Source: Malania oleifera | Lineage: Eukaryota; Streptophyta; Magnoliopsida; Santalales; Ximeniaceae | Assembly: GCF_029873635.1 (NCBI RefSeq) | Contig: NC_080422.1 | Location: forward strand, 4,134,001 to 4,198,000 | Reading direction: 5' to 3' | Length of the DNA stretch: 64,000 nt | In this document: piece by piece, positions 1-10,599 of the stretch | How positions within the stretch are numbered: position 1 is the stretch's first letter | How the letters are laid out: each line of letters begins with the position of its first letter | Translations under genes and position numbers: made by a program | Notes under the pieces: model-generated | What the model saw: only the letters and a program-made list of their open reading frames with translations | Told to the model about the DNA's origin: nothing | The model's database searches: none

Positions 1-328
1 TTCTTTCCCAATTGAAGGTACCAAACCGAAAAAACCCCTGTTGTTTAAAATTATCGTGGTAGTGCATTTGTACTTTCATTGTTTCTCGCCATCTGAATGC
101 TAAATCATGGAGTTCTGTACTAGGAATGCTAGTTACCATTGTTTTGAGTTCTTTGAAACAACCAGGAATGAGATTATAGAGATGAAGGTGTAGGTTGAAG
201 TCTAGTTTAGTGTTATTTATGAGGAGTTTTGACTTGATAGAAGTTCATGTTTTGGAAGATAACTTGTATTTTTTTAAAAAATTTGTTATCACCGTGCGAT
301 GCGAGTCAATTTGGGTCTTATCTTGCAG
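1..328 (+). other. Partial intron 1 of RPN12
   Basis: This AT-rich stretch lies before the first recognisable RPN12 exon and ends in a good 3' splice site (pyrimidine-rich, then TTGCAG at 323-328). I find no sequence here encoding the first about 35 residues expected of RPN12, so exon 1 must lie upstream of the window. Confidence 0.6.
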
Positions 329-3300
329 GTTTCACTAACAGAGTTTAAGAGCCTCCCGCCCTTGTTTCAAGATTCACCAAATGCAATTCATGAATTGACG
401 ATAGCAAGTAACCCTTCTGGCTCTAATTTGACAGTTGTACCATATTTCATTTGTTGCCTATATGCCTATTTGTTGTATTTTTTTTTTTCTTTCATACCCG
501 AACAAATGTGTGTATGAACTTGGGTTGTGTTTGGGAACATAGATTTGGGGCCTTGAATTTGGATTTATGTGGATTTGAACAGAAGTCTGCGCAATTTTGT
601 GCTGCATTTTGTCCTAATCACCCACATCAAAATCCAAGCAGCCTTTCCAACATACAAACAGAGTTCAAATCTTGGATTTGGATTTTTTTTGTATTTAGAC
701 ACAAGTCACACAATGCATTGAGTTATGTCCAAATACACACAAATCCATATTCAAAATCCTTGCTCCCAAACACAGTGTAAAGACATTCATTTGTGAAAAG
801 GTAAAATCCATGGGTTTGAATTTTAGCACATGTGATTGGTAGGGATTTTAATCTACAGATTGAGGGGAAATCCTTGGAGGGAAAAGGGGAATGGTATGTT
901 GCTTTCCTTTTATGGAAGAAATATTGGACATATTATGTCCAATAGATTCAATCATTGGAAATGTCATGCAAATGAGTTGGTAATGAATCCTCTTTTTTCA
1001 TTGTGGCCCACTATAAACCATTGCTTGAAACATGAGAGTGTAAACTTGTACAATCCCATCAAAGAGATTGGAGACCTCTGGTTAAGGTTAAATCATAAAA
1101 ATTATACCTTGCTTGGTAGGAGGGAAAGAGGAAGGAAACAGGGAGAAAAATGATGGAAAGTTTCCTTCTTCTCTAAATCAATCCTTCCAAATAGTAAGAA
1201 AAATAGATAGAAAGAGAGTTTACAAGTCAAATTGAGTGTCAACCACTTCTTTTACATTTTCTTGTGTTTAAGCATTCAAGAGGTAGGAAGGGAATGCACT
1301 CTTTACTTCCTTCTACTTCCATCTCTTTTGCCTTTTCTTTTCCATCCCTTTTCCTTCTTTCCTACCAATCACAACCTACTTCTATCCAGTGTGAATTTAC
1401 ATATTTAGCAAATTCTGGAAGAATTATGATCCATAGTAAAGTTAATGAAAAATGAGATCTAAAAAGCCACTGTTTATTCAATGCAATCAGTTAGATGCAA
1501 AATGTACAGCTAATGCATAAGGCATTATGGCTCCCCAGCCATCAAGGGTCTAGGGAGGGCAAGATGTATGTAGCCTTACATCCATGTTTGGAGAGACTAT
1601 TTCATAGATTAGAATTTGCGACCTTCAGGTTTGGATGTAATACCTTTACCGTTGAGTCAAGGTTTGCCCTCCAATCGACCTATTTTAGATGTTGAAAAAT
1701 TTAAAATTGAAAACTAAGAACTAGTTGGAACTTGAACAATGTGAAAAGCCTACAAGAAAAAGCAATATGAAAAAAAAATGTTAATATTGCTACAACAAGA
1801 AAGAATACTGCAAATAATATTATTTTTGTCATAGTTTACTCAAAGTTACATGATTTGGCACTGTACACATGTAAAATTAGGTTATTGCAGATGGAGATGA
1901 TATTATAGATGATGTTTCCAGTGTTTCTACTTTAATCTGTTTCCACTCTATTTTGGTGATTGGGTCGACTCTTAGGGGATATATACGAGCATGCCGTTAT
2001 TCTAAGCGTAAAGGTTGAGGACCAGGATGCATTCGAGAGGGATTTCTTTCAGTTGAAACCGTATTATACAGATGCATGGTAAATTTCTTTGTGTCATTCT
2101 GCCATTTTATATTGTTTTGTTTGTATTTTTGGAGATTTGGTGTCAGGTACAGGCAGCAATAGAATTTAGTTCAGGTTACATTCAGATCAATGGTGGTTTG
2201 AGAATTATGTGCATGATAACTATGAGAATTGTCTTGGGTATTCACATCAAATAGTATAATATAAACAACTGAACATGTCTTCTTGATACTAATTCCTCAT
2301 CTTATCAATCTATGGATTCCCTGGTAACTTCCTAATACTGATAAAAAAGAAAAAAAAAAATTTCCTAATGCCGTTCACAAGCAAAAGCTGTTTGGTAGAA
2401 TTATCCTACATATCTTGAGGCTTTAGATGGAAGAGGAATTATCTTAAGAATCAAATGTGCCTAGAAGAGTGTCCATTTACCTGAAGCAAATAATTGATGG
2501 GTAGAATTATCCTACGTGTCTTTGCTTTTCATGTAAAGCTGATTTGAAATGTATTGTGGCATAATGCATTAATTACATTATCTACCGGTATACTAGTTTT
2601 TCTCATGTGTTTGTCGAATAATTCTTTCTTTGTTTTACATGTGATGGAAAGCAGATATAGAATCATAAGTTGTTAAGATTATCTTTTCGAATTTTTGAGG
2701 TCATGCTTATAACTGCAGCTATTATATTTTTTATGGAACAGTGGCCGTCTTCCACCATCCCCTCAAGAGTACCCAATCTTAGGTCTCAACCTGCTGAGGC
2801 TCCTAGTACAGAATAGAATAGCTGAATTCCATACTGAGTTGGAGTTGCTGTCAGCCACTGCATTGGAGCACTCTTGCATCAAATATGCTGTTGAATTAGA
2901 GCAATCCTTCATGGAAGGAGCTTACAACCGTGTTCTGACTGCGAGACAGACAGTGCCCCATGAGACTTATGCTTATTTTATGGAACTTCTGGCAAAGACA
3001 GTAAGGTATATTTCAATTTATCTTTGTGGTATGGGTCAAGTGGGTGTGAGACATTTTAGTGCTAACTGTCAGACGGTACTTAAATTAGGGATCTTTCTTC
3101 TTTTGGGAGGGGGCTTATAAATTTACAATGAGTGACATATTTTAAAAAAGTGAAAAGTAGTTATTATTTCTAAATGATTTTAGATAATTTTTTCAGAAAA
3201 TATTGGATTTAGGCAGTATATGATAGTCAAACTTGCTTTACAGGTGCATGTCTAGGTCTATATGATTGCCACCTTCAGTTTCTTATCAATATTCTCATTT

Positions 3301-5791
3301 TGAGGATTGGGGCTTTGGTTTTGATTTTACTGCTTTTACTGGTGCACCATGTAGGTCTAGATGATTGCCAGTTTGCCACCTTCAGTTTTCTTATCAACAT
3401 TTTAATTATGAGAATTGAGGCTTTTGCTGACTGATTTGGTTTTTATATTTCAATTTTCTACTGCTGCTAATCTGATGGCATGATCAAAAGTTCTAATTTA
3501 CGCATGTGAGAGAGAAATAATCCAAGAAGGGGGGTCTGTGGGAAGAAGCTGTTGCATAGATGGATATCATGTGGCCATCCTCAATAGGTTCATATGCTTC
3601 AATTTTTCGGTTTTAAAAAATCTGTGCATTCATTAATGATGACTGGCCATTAATGGACTCCACAAAGCCTTAAATCTCTGCCACTTAGGGTGGCTAGATG
3701 AATATTTTTTAAGTACTTTTAACTCTGTTGAGTCTGTTTTCAGTATTTGACTTAAATGTTTTGACCTCCATTCTCTGCCACCATCATTTCTTTTAGTACT
3801 TACAGCATGAATTAAATCACCTGCCCTTCTTGGTGTAGGCATTGGCTTTGGTGGGACATGATCAATCCATCTCAGACAATTTTATCTTAATCAAGTCATC
3901 AATGATAAAACAGTTTATTATGGAGAGATCTTATAATTCTCATTTATATGCATATGTTTTGTTGATGTGCTTTATTGTTTTCTGATTGCGGATCTCATGA
4001 TTGAGAATGTGAGTTCTTATAGATCATATTGACACTGCATCTTCCTATTATGTCAAAAAAAAAAGGTTCCTTAAACTTCTTTCTGTTGGAAGGTAGCACC
4101 TTTATTTTATTCTTCATCATGGCATACCTAGTACCATGCCTACTCTTGAAAGTGTCGTTGGTTTTGTCTCTGTTAGCTTATATCTATTTTTCCATTTGCA
4201 GAGATGAAATAGCTGGATGCAGTGAAAAGGCATATGACTATCTTTCAGTGAATGATGCGCAGCAGATGCTGCTGTTCTCTTCTGGCCAGGAACTAATGGA
4301 ATATATTAAAGAGGTAAATATTTTAGCATCTTAGCTTATTTTCTTTTTACGATGGTTAAGTAATAAAAGTGCTGGATTTACTCGGGATGGTATATATATG
4401 ACTGGTTTATTAGCTAACTACCTTGGAATTTTTGGTTCCAATTTGCATCAACTTATTCTTAGCTCCTTGAAATGCTTATAGTTGTATGATATAGAAGTAC
4501 AAGCGCGCATGTAAGTTCTCATTTTGTTCATGTTTAAATCTGATTTCTTCTATGCTATTCATCCCTCCTCGCAGGTAGTAGTAATGTGTATGTATAATAT
4601 ATGTTTATAAGACAACTAGATGGTGGAACTTAGGATTAATTGTAACAAAGTATGAACTATGAAGATAAATGATGAAATGTGGAAAATGGATTGTAGAAGA
4701 TGAAGAAAAACAAACGCTTTATGTTAGAAATATGCTAGGAGTGGCTCCAGTGAATCTAAAAGAAGAGGTATGATTGATACAGAGAGTTAATGGTGGGATG
4801 AGGACATAAAGGAAGTGTTATGAGATATGAAATATGCAGAGATATGAAAAATGTTTGAAAATTATGAAGAATGCAGAGAAGAAGCCAAACAAAGAGCTGT
4901 TATTGAAGCTTAAAAGCATATAATTAACTTTGTAATAGATTGGGCACTAAAGATGGAGAGAGATTTATACAAACTTAAGAGGGCTAGAGAGAGAAAGAGT
5001 AAGAACTCAAGGAATATGCAGCCTAGAAAGAGTGAGGACAATAGCGTGTTATTAAAAGCCCGGAAGTTGCTGGGACTAAGATATGAGTGACACTTATAAA
5101 AATATGAAAATTTTAATTTTCTTCAGAAAAGAAATGTGAAATATTACACATAGTAACTAGTGCTTCATGGGAGAAAAAAAAGTCCCATAACATGATCATC
5201 TATGACTATGTTTGGTAAGGGCTTTTGGTACAAAACTGTAGTTTTTATGAACGTCGTTTTCTACAATATTACAAAATGAGAGATTATCTTCCTGTCTTGG
5301 ATGTTCTTACTGAATGGTAATACACATTGAGTTTTGGGTTAAAACTTAAGTATGCGTCGAGCCACTAATCAGACATACTCTTGTACACACCCCCTGTAAT
5401 GACAGATTGACATCAACTGATTTGTGATGTTAAACAGCTCCTGTTATCCATGGCAGGCATCCACCATATGCTGTTTGAAACCTCAATGCTATATTTTTAT
5501 CATATATCATGTTCATATGAACTTATGAGTCGATAATTGGTTAATCATGACATTGCCTCAAACCACCAGCATTGAAATGGAGTTTTCATGAGTTTACTTT
5601 TCCTCCAAATAAAGGCAATTCTCATGATTTACGTCATCTGCTGTTCACAGGAGCATCCTGAATGGGAGATAAAGGATGGGTGCGTGTTTTTTCAGAGGGC
5701 AAAAGAATCTACCCCATGCAAGGAGATACCATCTCTTCAACTCATCAACCAGACTCTCAGTTATGCGAGGGAGTTGGAGCGCATTGTGTGA
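329..5791 (+). CDS. RPN12A: 26S proteasome non-ATPase regulatory subunit RPN12 (PSMD8 type), exons 2-6
   Basis: This is a subunit of the 19S lid of the 26S proteasome, which degrades ubiquitinated proteins in cytosol and nucleus. Exons, joined by reading frame and GT/AG borders: 329-407, 1976-2078, 2742-3005, 4202-4313, 5651-5791 (stop TGA 5789-5791). Phases run through all junctions: exon 2 ends on one base, exon 3 on two, exon 4 on two, exon 5 on a full codon. The product matches plant RPN12 closely: KSLPPLFQDSPN, then YEHAVIL, DAFERDFFQLKPYYTDA, the long LGLNLLRLLVQNRIAEFHTE helix (PCI/CSN8-type region), DEIAGCSEKAYDYLS and the C-terminal SLQLINQTLSYARELERIV. About 233 of about 267 residues are present. 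The missing N-terminus lies before the window. No frame damage is visible, so it is probably functional. Confidence 0.93.
526..774. mobile_element. MITE with about 11-bp perfect and longer imperfect terminal inverted repeats
   Basis: The ends TGTGTTTGGGA (526-536) and TCCCAAACACA (764-774) are perfect inverted complements. The similarity extends about 50 bp inward (GGATTT-rich on the left, AAATCC-rich on the right). The element is about 249 bp with no coding capacity, so it is a non-autonomous DNA transposon. I see no clear target-site duplication, so the superfamily (hAT or PIF/Harbinger) is undecided. It lies in RPN12 intron 2. Confidence 0.65.
1113..1368. repeat. Inverted-repeat element, probable MITE
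   Basis: TTGGTAGGAGGGAAAGAGGA starts at 1113. Its imperfect inverted complement, reading TTGGTAGGAAAGAAGGAAAA on the minus strand, ends at 1368. The arms are purine-rich and about 30 bp or longer. The size of about 255 bp and intronic position fit a MITE. Chance pairing of purine-rich and pyrimidine-rich tracts is an alternative. Confidence 0.42.
1525..1673 (-). mobile_element. tRNA-derived SINE (Au-like), degraded
   Basis: On the minus strand, GGAGGGCAAACCTTGACTCA opens the element with a degenerate A box (TTGACTCAACGG). About 35 bp on is a degraded B box (GGTCGCAAATTCTAATC, compare GGTTCGANTCC). Then come AAATAGTCTCTCC, GGATGTAAGGCTACATACA and TAGACCCTTGATGG, the order of blocks in the Au family of plant SINEs. 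RNA polymerase III boxes are decayed. It lies antisense in RPN12 intron 2. Confidence 0.62.
3243..3468. repeat. Tandem duplication of about 100 bp in RPN12 intron 4
   Basis: The blocks from 3243 (GGTGCATGTCTAGGTC) and 3341 (GGTGCACCATGTAGGTC) are diverged copies. Both continue with ATGATTGCCA, CCACCTTCAGTTT, CTTATCAA and then GAGG/GGCTTT. The second has a short internal insertion. Confidence 0.6.
4730..5060 (+). mobile_element. RTE-type LINE fragment, 5' and 3' truncated
   Basis: Conceptual translation across several stops gives WWDEDIKEVL, then EECREEAKQRAVIEA, then MERDLYKLKRARERKSK. This resembles the linker between endonuclease and reverse transcriptase in plant RTE LINEs (WWN-E, then AK-EAKKA-EA, then IYKLAK-RERK). 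No endonuclease or RT motif remains. It is in sense orientation within RPN12 intron 5. Confidence 0.6.
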
Positions 5792-7442
5792 AACGAGCGC
5801 AGATTCCATTCCGGTGGCGGTTTTTGTGATCTTAATAGCTCTCCTTTAACTATTGCTGCCAATTGTTCGGTTAAAAAGTACTCTATTTCCCATGTGGTTC
5901 AAACTTAAGGTGAGGAAAATGCTTCTAGGGTCACTCCTGGTTCCCCCATTCACCATTCCTTTTCTTTCTTCCTCTCTGATAAATTTTCTCCAAATTGGTG
6001 TTGATTACCTTTGCAATTAAATCATGTGAACTTTTACTTTTCTGGAGTTCATAGCTTAGGCCTGTTTGGTTATGGATCTAAGAACCTGTATTCAAAAATG
6101 CACCTGAGTAATTAAATTCGTGTTTAGTTATTTCGTGCAGGGGTTCAAGCTTTTCCTAACCAAAAAAATAAATTGATTTTTATGGGTTCAAACTTTTCTA
6201 ACAAAAAAAAAAAGGATTTTAACTGTCTTTTGGGGTTGCCCCCGCCCCCCGGGGGGGTTGAAGTGGATTTGTGTTTACAGAATCATGTGGTGGTTAGGGT
6301 CTGTTTAGATCCATGATTTTATGAGGGAAAATGAACGGAAAGGAAACTTTATATTATCCTTTCCTATATATTATCCTTTTTTATTAGATATTAACAAAAA
6401 TGAAAGTTTGTTTTAATATGATTAAATATTAGGAAAATTAAATATTAATAATATATAAATTAAAATTTTGTTCATAAAATTGGTATATTTTTTTTATTTT
6501 TTTATTTTTATTTTCGTTTATAATCAAACCTAAAAATGAGGAATCCTTGATATATATATAAAAAATATTTTTTGAGTTTCAAACGGGTCTTAATGAATTT
6601 GAAATTTGATATATTGTCAAATCATAAACTGTGGTTGATGAAAGTGATCTCTGCACTTACATTGACAATCAGTAATCCATGAAGGGGTCATTGTCTTTCC
6701 CTCTTAATGATGGAGGCCGTTAATTCTGAATAGTTGGCTATTTTTTTCAGTGGCTTAAATGGTTTCATAGTGTGTATTTTTATTAAAATATTGTTTAAAA
6801 ATATTAAATATTATTTTATATTACATTTTATCTAAATCGAATATAAATTTAAATTCAAAACTTTTCCAAATATAGGGTTTATGTTCTTTTTGTTTATTTA
6901 TTGCACCAAATAAAGAAAAATAAGGAAATTGTTTAAAAAGCATGTTCTTCAATTTAACCAAGATGAAGAATCCCTTAAACATGTTTTACCAAAATCTTTG
7001 GATATTTTACTTGTAATAGCAGTGTTAAGTTTTTCTATAATGGGATTCAAGAAAAAAAAAAAAAAGGCAGAAAAAAGAATTGATTCATGTGAATTAGAAT
7101 AATGATTTTTTTAATATGAAAAAACAATGTTATTTTTGCTAAGAATACAAATTTGCCTAGACCACTACAAAACACATACAATATTTTTTAAATAAATTAT
7201 ATATCCCCGTGTAATGAAAATAATGTAACTTATCATATTTTTAATGTAATTATAAATAACATTACCTTTCTAGTAGAATAATATAAAATGAAATAAAATA
7301 CAAAATAATATATTTAAAAACTATGAATAAATTTATGAAAATTTTGGATTGGTGCACACACATGGACACATACACTGACGCATACATAAATGTGTGTGTA
7401 CTTATCTATATATTCATGAATAGAGGCATCATACAATGCTTG
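5792..7442. other. Intergenic DNA after RPN12, including its 3' UTR
   Basis: AT-rich DNA without a supported gene. The first few hundred bases presumably hold the RPN12 3' UTR. Candidate poly(A) contexts (AATTAAATC near 6018) are weak. A GC-only palindromic run lies near 6241-6257. One probable MITE is listed separately. The rest (6600-7442) is A/T-run sequence with no recognisable feature. Confidence 0.5.
6297..6589. mobile_element. Probable Tourist/PIF-like MITE
   Basis: The segment starts GGGTCTGTTT and ends AAACGGGTCT. The ends are imperfect inverted complements differing only by transitions. A TTA flanks each side (6294-6296 and 6590-6592), the 3-bp target duplication typical of PIF/Harbinger. 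The interior is AT-rich and non-coding. Confidence 0.42.
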
Positions 7443-8225
7443 CTTCTAGACTGCAAAACAGAATCTTAAATCCTCATCCTAGTTTCCCAATATTAGCTCA
7501 CTAATATTATGTTTTATCTTTCCAAAATTCCATTCCTATTTCTGGTATTGTTTTCCACTGTACTCTAAAGTTTACAGAATCTAGCAACCCAGGCTCTTAT
7601 ACCAAATTTGTAACGACCTGAAAATTCATACTATTTTTTTTTTTTTTTTGTAAAATATACTGCAAAATAAAATACTTTGATACCCCTGATAATGTCTGCT
7701 ATAACATCTCAGGCCCCGGGTAGGCATTGAGGAAATTCCTATTTACAAAATAACATACCTATGCAGTGGAAAACATAAAGTCATACATCAATGTTTACAA
7801 TACCAGAATCCAGAATTTTCCCAAGATATACATAAATAATTGCACAACATCTCAGTATCTTTTACCCAAAATTCCTGAATACTATTCAAAAATACAATCC
7901 CTTTGATAACACTTAACCTATAGACAGGGTAGTGCAGACGACCTCTCTACCTGCGAGCTTAGTCTGCTCGTCTAATTGGATCTCTTAAAAAATGTTAAGT
8001 CACTGGAATGAGATAATGCTCAATAAAAAGAAATATGTTATTACTAGTGCGTGATAAAATGAGTTTACATAAATAATTTACTAATAAATAACTGTACTAA
8101 GATACCATGTAAAATATAATACTGTGTAACTCACACCTACGTGACTTAAAATACACCTGTAATATCTGAGTTTTCTATTTAATCATACTGCTAGTATTAT
8201 AATATGTCTGCTGATATTCTGTAAA

Positions 8226-8226
<1 letters not shown>

Positions 8227-8303
<77 letters not shown>
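8227..8303. repeat. Compound (CT)n(AT)n microsatellite
   Basis: An almost pure CT dinucleotide run to about 8266 is followed by a pure AT run to 8303, inside the LTR. Confidence 0.9.
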
Positions 8304-8304
<1 letters not shown>

Positions 8305-8356
8305 CTGTGAAAACTACCCTGAAATTTCTGCATGTCATGATTTAACCCCTTATGAC

Positions 8357-8390
8357 AGAGTTGTGCAGCCCGTAGGCGGGATTTTACTCT
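8357..8390 (-). other. Predicted structured RNA motif in the LTR (AGAGU/ACUCU family)
   Basis: On the transcribed (minus) strand, AGAGU and ACUCU can pair and enclose a hairpin GCC-UACG-GGC with a UNCG-type tetraloop. The same architecture with different stem sequences is in the LTRs at 22557-22591 and 26195-26223. Confidence 0.5.
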
Positions 8391-9929
8391 AGTTGGCCTA
8401 CCAGGATAAGTCACCTGAATACTTTATCACAATCCTCAGCCCGACCTTACTGCAATCCCTCCAAAGGCACGATACTAGTATCTACCTTGTCAAACCGGCC
8501 TCCTCAATCTAGAATACTAGGGAGCCTACAATCCCTCCATAGACACGGTAGACGGAATCCATACATTATCTGAGATATGTGGTTGCACTCTGATATGAAA
8601 TAACAACGGTACCGTGCTCTGCTGATATCTGAACTGATTCATCAGGGTCTAATACTATATAATACTATTTCTATATATACATTTTATTGTTTCATCATGA
8701 TTCTAAAATAACCATAACATCGTAAACTGTTTCTAAAAATACTGGAATATCTGACTGAAATAACTGAAATATCTGAGTGAATAAACTGAAATATTTGAGT
8801 ATTATGGTTTTGAAATTCTGGAAATCATGGTATTCTGAAATTACTGTAAAATATCTATCTTGTGAAATATTGTTTGCAAAATATCTGTCTATAAATATAT
8901 TGTAATTCATAATTCTGTAAAATCTGGTAAAACATATTCTTGTGCAAAAATAATGTAAATCATGATATTCTGAAAGACTGTTATAAATTCTAAACTTTTC
9001 TGATATTAACACAACTAAATAAATAAAAACACCTGTATCGAAATCTATATTTTCTGATAATGAAGATAATTTATACTTTATAAAATTTACCCCGAAACAC
9101 ATATATATTACAGATAAAATTTTTGAAATTCCTAGCATAGCATATTTCCCTTACCTGGCTAATTGAACTCGCCTACTGATTCTAACTCACGCCCATGACA
9201 TTTACAATTCCATAATCCTGAAATTAGACACATATATTTTCCTATCAATCAACTAAATACGTAGAATAATTTTCATACTCATATTTCCTAAATTATAAAC
9301 CATTCATTATCTTACCTTGTTTCCTGAGAACACCCTTTAGATTCCCTAGCCTACCAGTAGAAAAAACTCCAAGACCTTGAATTCACAACACCCACATAAA
9401 TCATCCCAAACACCAGTTTAATAACATCTATAACCCAATATGGGTTCAGAACCACCTACAAACCAAATGACCCTTAAATAATCTACTTACCTTGATTTTG
9501 AGATGATTCCCAAACTTCTCAAATTGAAATTCTGCTCTGGTTAAGTTGTAAAAAATATCTCCAAGATCAACGTAGCAGCTTCTAACCGTTGAATTAGGGA
9601 GAAACGGGGCCGAATTTGTAGAGAGAAGTCAGAGCAACTGAAACCTAGAGAGAGAAACAGAAGAGGGGCCAAATTTTCACTGGAAATGTAATTTTTGCAC
9701 ATTTATAGACTGCCACGTGGCCTTGTCGACAAGACACGTTGATGAACAGAAGAAGAGAGGTCATCGACGAAAGTGAGAGCTCGTTGACAAACCAAAAGAG
9801 TCTGAATTACCCTTTTCGATATCTCTTTGTTGACAAGGCTCTGTAACTCGTCGACAAACCCTGCTTTACCTCTTTAAAATTTTCCTTTTTCCTTTTTATT
9901 TAATTACTATTATTTTCCGTGTCTTTACA

Positions 9930-9991
9930 CCAATAAATAATTTTTTTTAATATTTGTCATATAAAAAAAAGTGACATGCAACTAATATATG
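9930..9991. other. Host spacer left of Copia A, ending in its TSD
   Basis: 62 bp of AT-rich DNA. The last five bases, ATATG (9987-9991), recur at 34992-34996 and are the target-site duplication of Copia A. Confidence 0.7.
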
Positions 9992-10572
9992 TGTTGGGGA
10001 TGTGGCTCATATTTAGAGTGGATCACATGTACCGAAAAAAATTACGTGACGAGAGGGACAAAGGGACAGAAGCAAGGTGCAGCCACGAAGGGCAAACCAT
10101 CGATGGTTTGGGGCATAACTGTCAATGGTTTCAAGCAGTACCTGCAAAGAGTTTTCTTCTGCTCCAAATTGTCGACAGTTTTTTTTGGTGCATATTACGT
10201 AATTTGAATTCAAGGGCTTGTAGATTGGGCTTATCTGGAGGATTTTCCTTCGGGGGATAACTACAGATGTTGTTTAGGTTTACTATAAATCTTTTATAGA
10301 CATTGGGTTCATACTTAAACAATATTGTAACCCAAAGATTGTAGCTTTGACATTGATCATATTGAAACCGGGTTTGCTACTCCCGTAGACGTAGGCTATT
10401 GTCGAACCACGTAAATCTTGTGCATTCTAGTTGTGTTTTTTATTCTTCTTATTATTGTTTGATTGCTTCTTGAGTATATTTCATCATTGAGTGATTGCAT
10501 TAGTGGTTGTTGATTATTTCGTGTTGATTGTGTGCTTCCGCTGCGCGTGTTCAAGTTGAACGAACGTCAACA
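9992..10572 (+). repeat. Copia A 5' LTR
   Basis: About 581 bp, TG...CA. It resembles 25098-25581 plus 34922-34991 over its length, including TTCTTCTGCTCCAAA, ACCGGGTTTGCT/ACCGAGGTCGCT and the GCCGAACCACG motif. A primer binding site follows directly. Confidence 0.88.
10093..10290 (+). promoter_or_regulatory. Copia A LTR promoter: palindromes and TATA box
   Basis: A perfect 18-bp palindrome centred on ATCGAT occupies 10093-10110, and an 8-bp palindrome TGTCGACA lies near 10170. A TATAAAT box follows at 10284-10290. In the 3' LTR the palindromes have decayed. The layout of TCGA-centred palindromes then TATA parallels the Gypsy and Sirevirus-type LTRs in this window. The function as enhancer sites is inferred. 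Confidence 0.5.
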
Positions 10573-10574
10573 AG

Positions 10575-10586
10575 TGGTATAAGAGC
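10575..10586 (+). other. Copia A primer binding site
   Basis: TGGTATAAGAGC lies two bases after the LTR. It is a one-mismatch version of TGGTATCAGAGC, complementary to the 3' end of initiator methionine tRNA. Confidence 0.8.
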
Positions 10587-10599
10587 TATTGGTTCTACA

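Larger units (their letters stand above)
7443..9929 (-). mobile_element. Truncated Ty3/Gypsy element: one LTR plus primer-binding leader
   Basis: An LTR runs from TGTAACGACCTG (7609) to CTTTACA (9929), about 2.3 kb. Immediately left lies AGGCTCTTATACCA (7591-7604), the complement of a tRNA-iMet primer binding site, and about 150 bp of leader matching that of the elements at 32670 and 47940. The element therefore reads on the minus strand. This is its 5' LTR, and everything downstream of the leader has been lost. Because the left end is truncated, no target-site duplication can be expected. A minus-strand TATA (GTCTATAAATG, complement of CATTTATAGAC near 9699-9709) and a GTCGAC-rich stretch (about 9725-9862) mark the promoter end. 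Confidence 0.8.

Noticed and set aside
451..780. 109-codon plus-strand frame after RPN12 exon 2
   Set aside because: It covers a MITE in intron 2. The splice junction at 407/408 and resumption of RPN12 at 1976 show it is intronic.
1525..1673. Functional tRNA gene
   Set aside because: A and B box-like sequences are present, but no cloverleaf can be drawn. The layout fits a tRNA-derived SINE.
3633..3842. 69-codon minus-strand frame in RPN12 intron 4
   Set aside because: Short, antisense in an intron, and no family I recognise. It could be part of an old repeat but cannot be supported.
8695..9138. 147-codon minus-strand frame with many Phe/Ile/Tyr
   Set aside because: It lies within an LTR made of ACTGAAATATCTG-type degenerate repeats, has no recognisable domain, and is not open in related LTRs.
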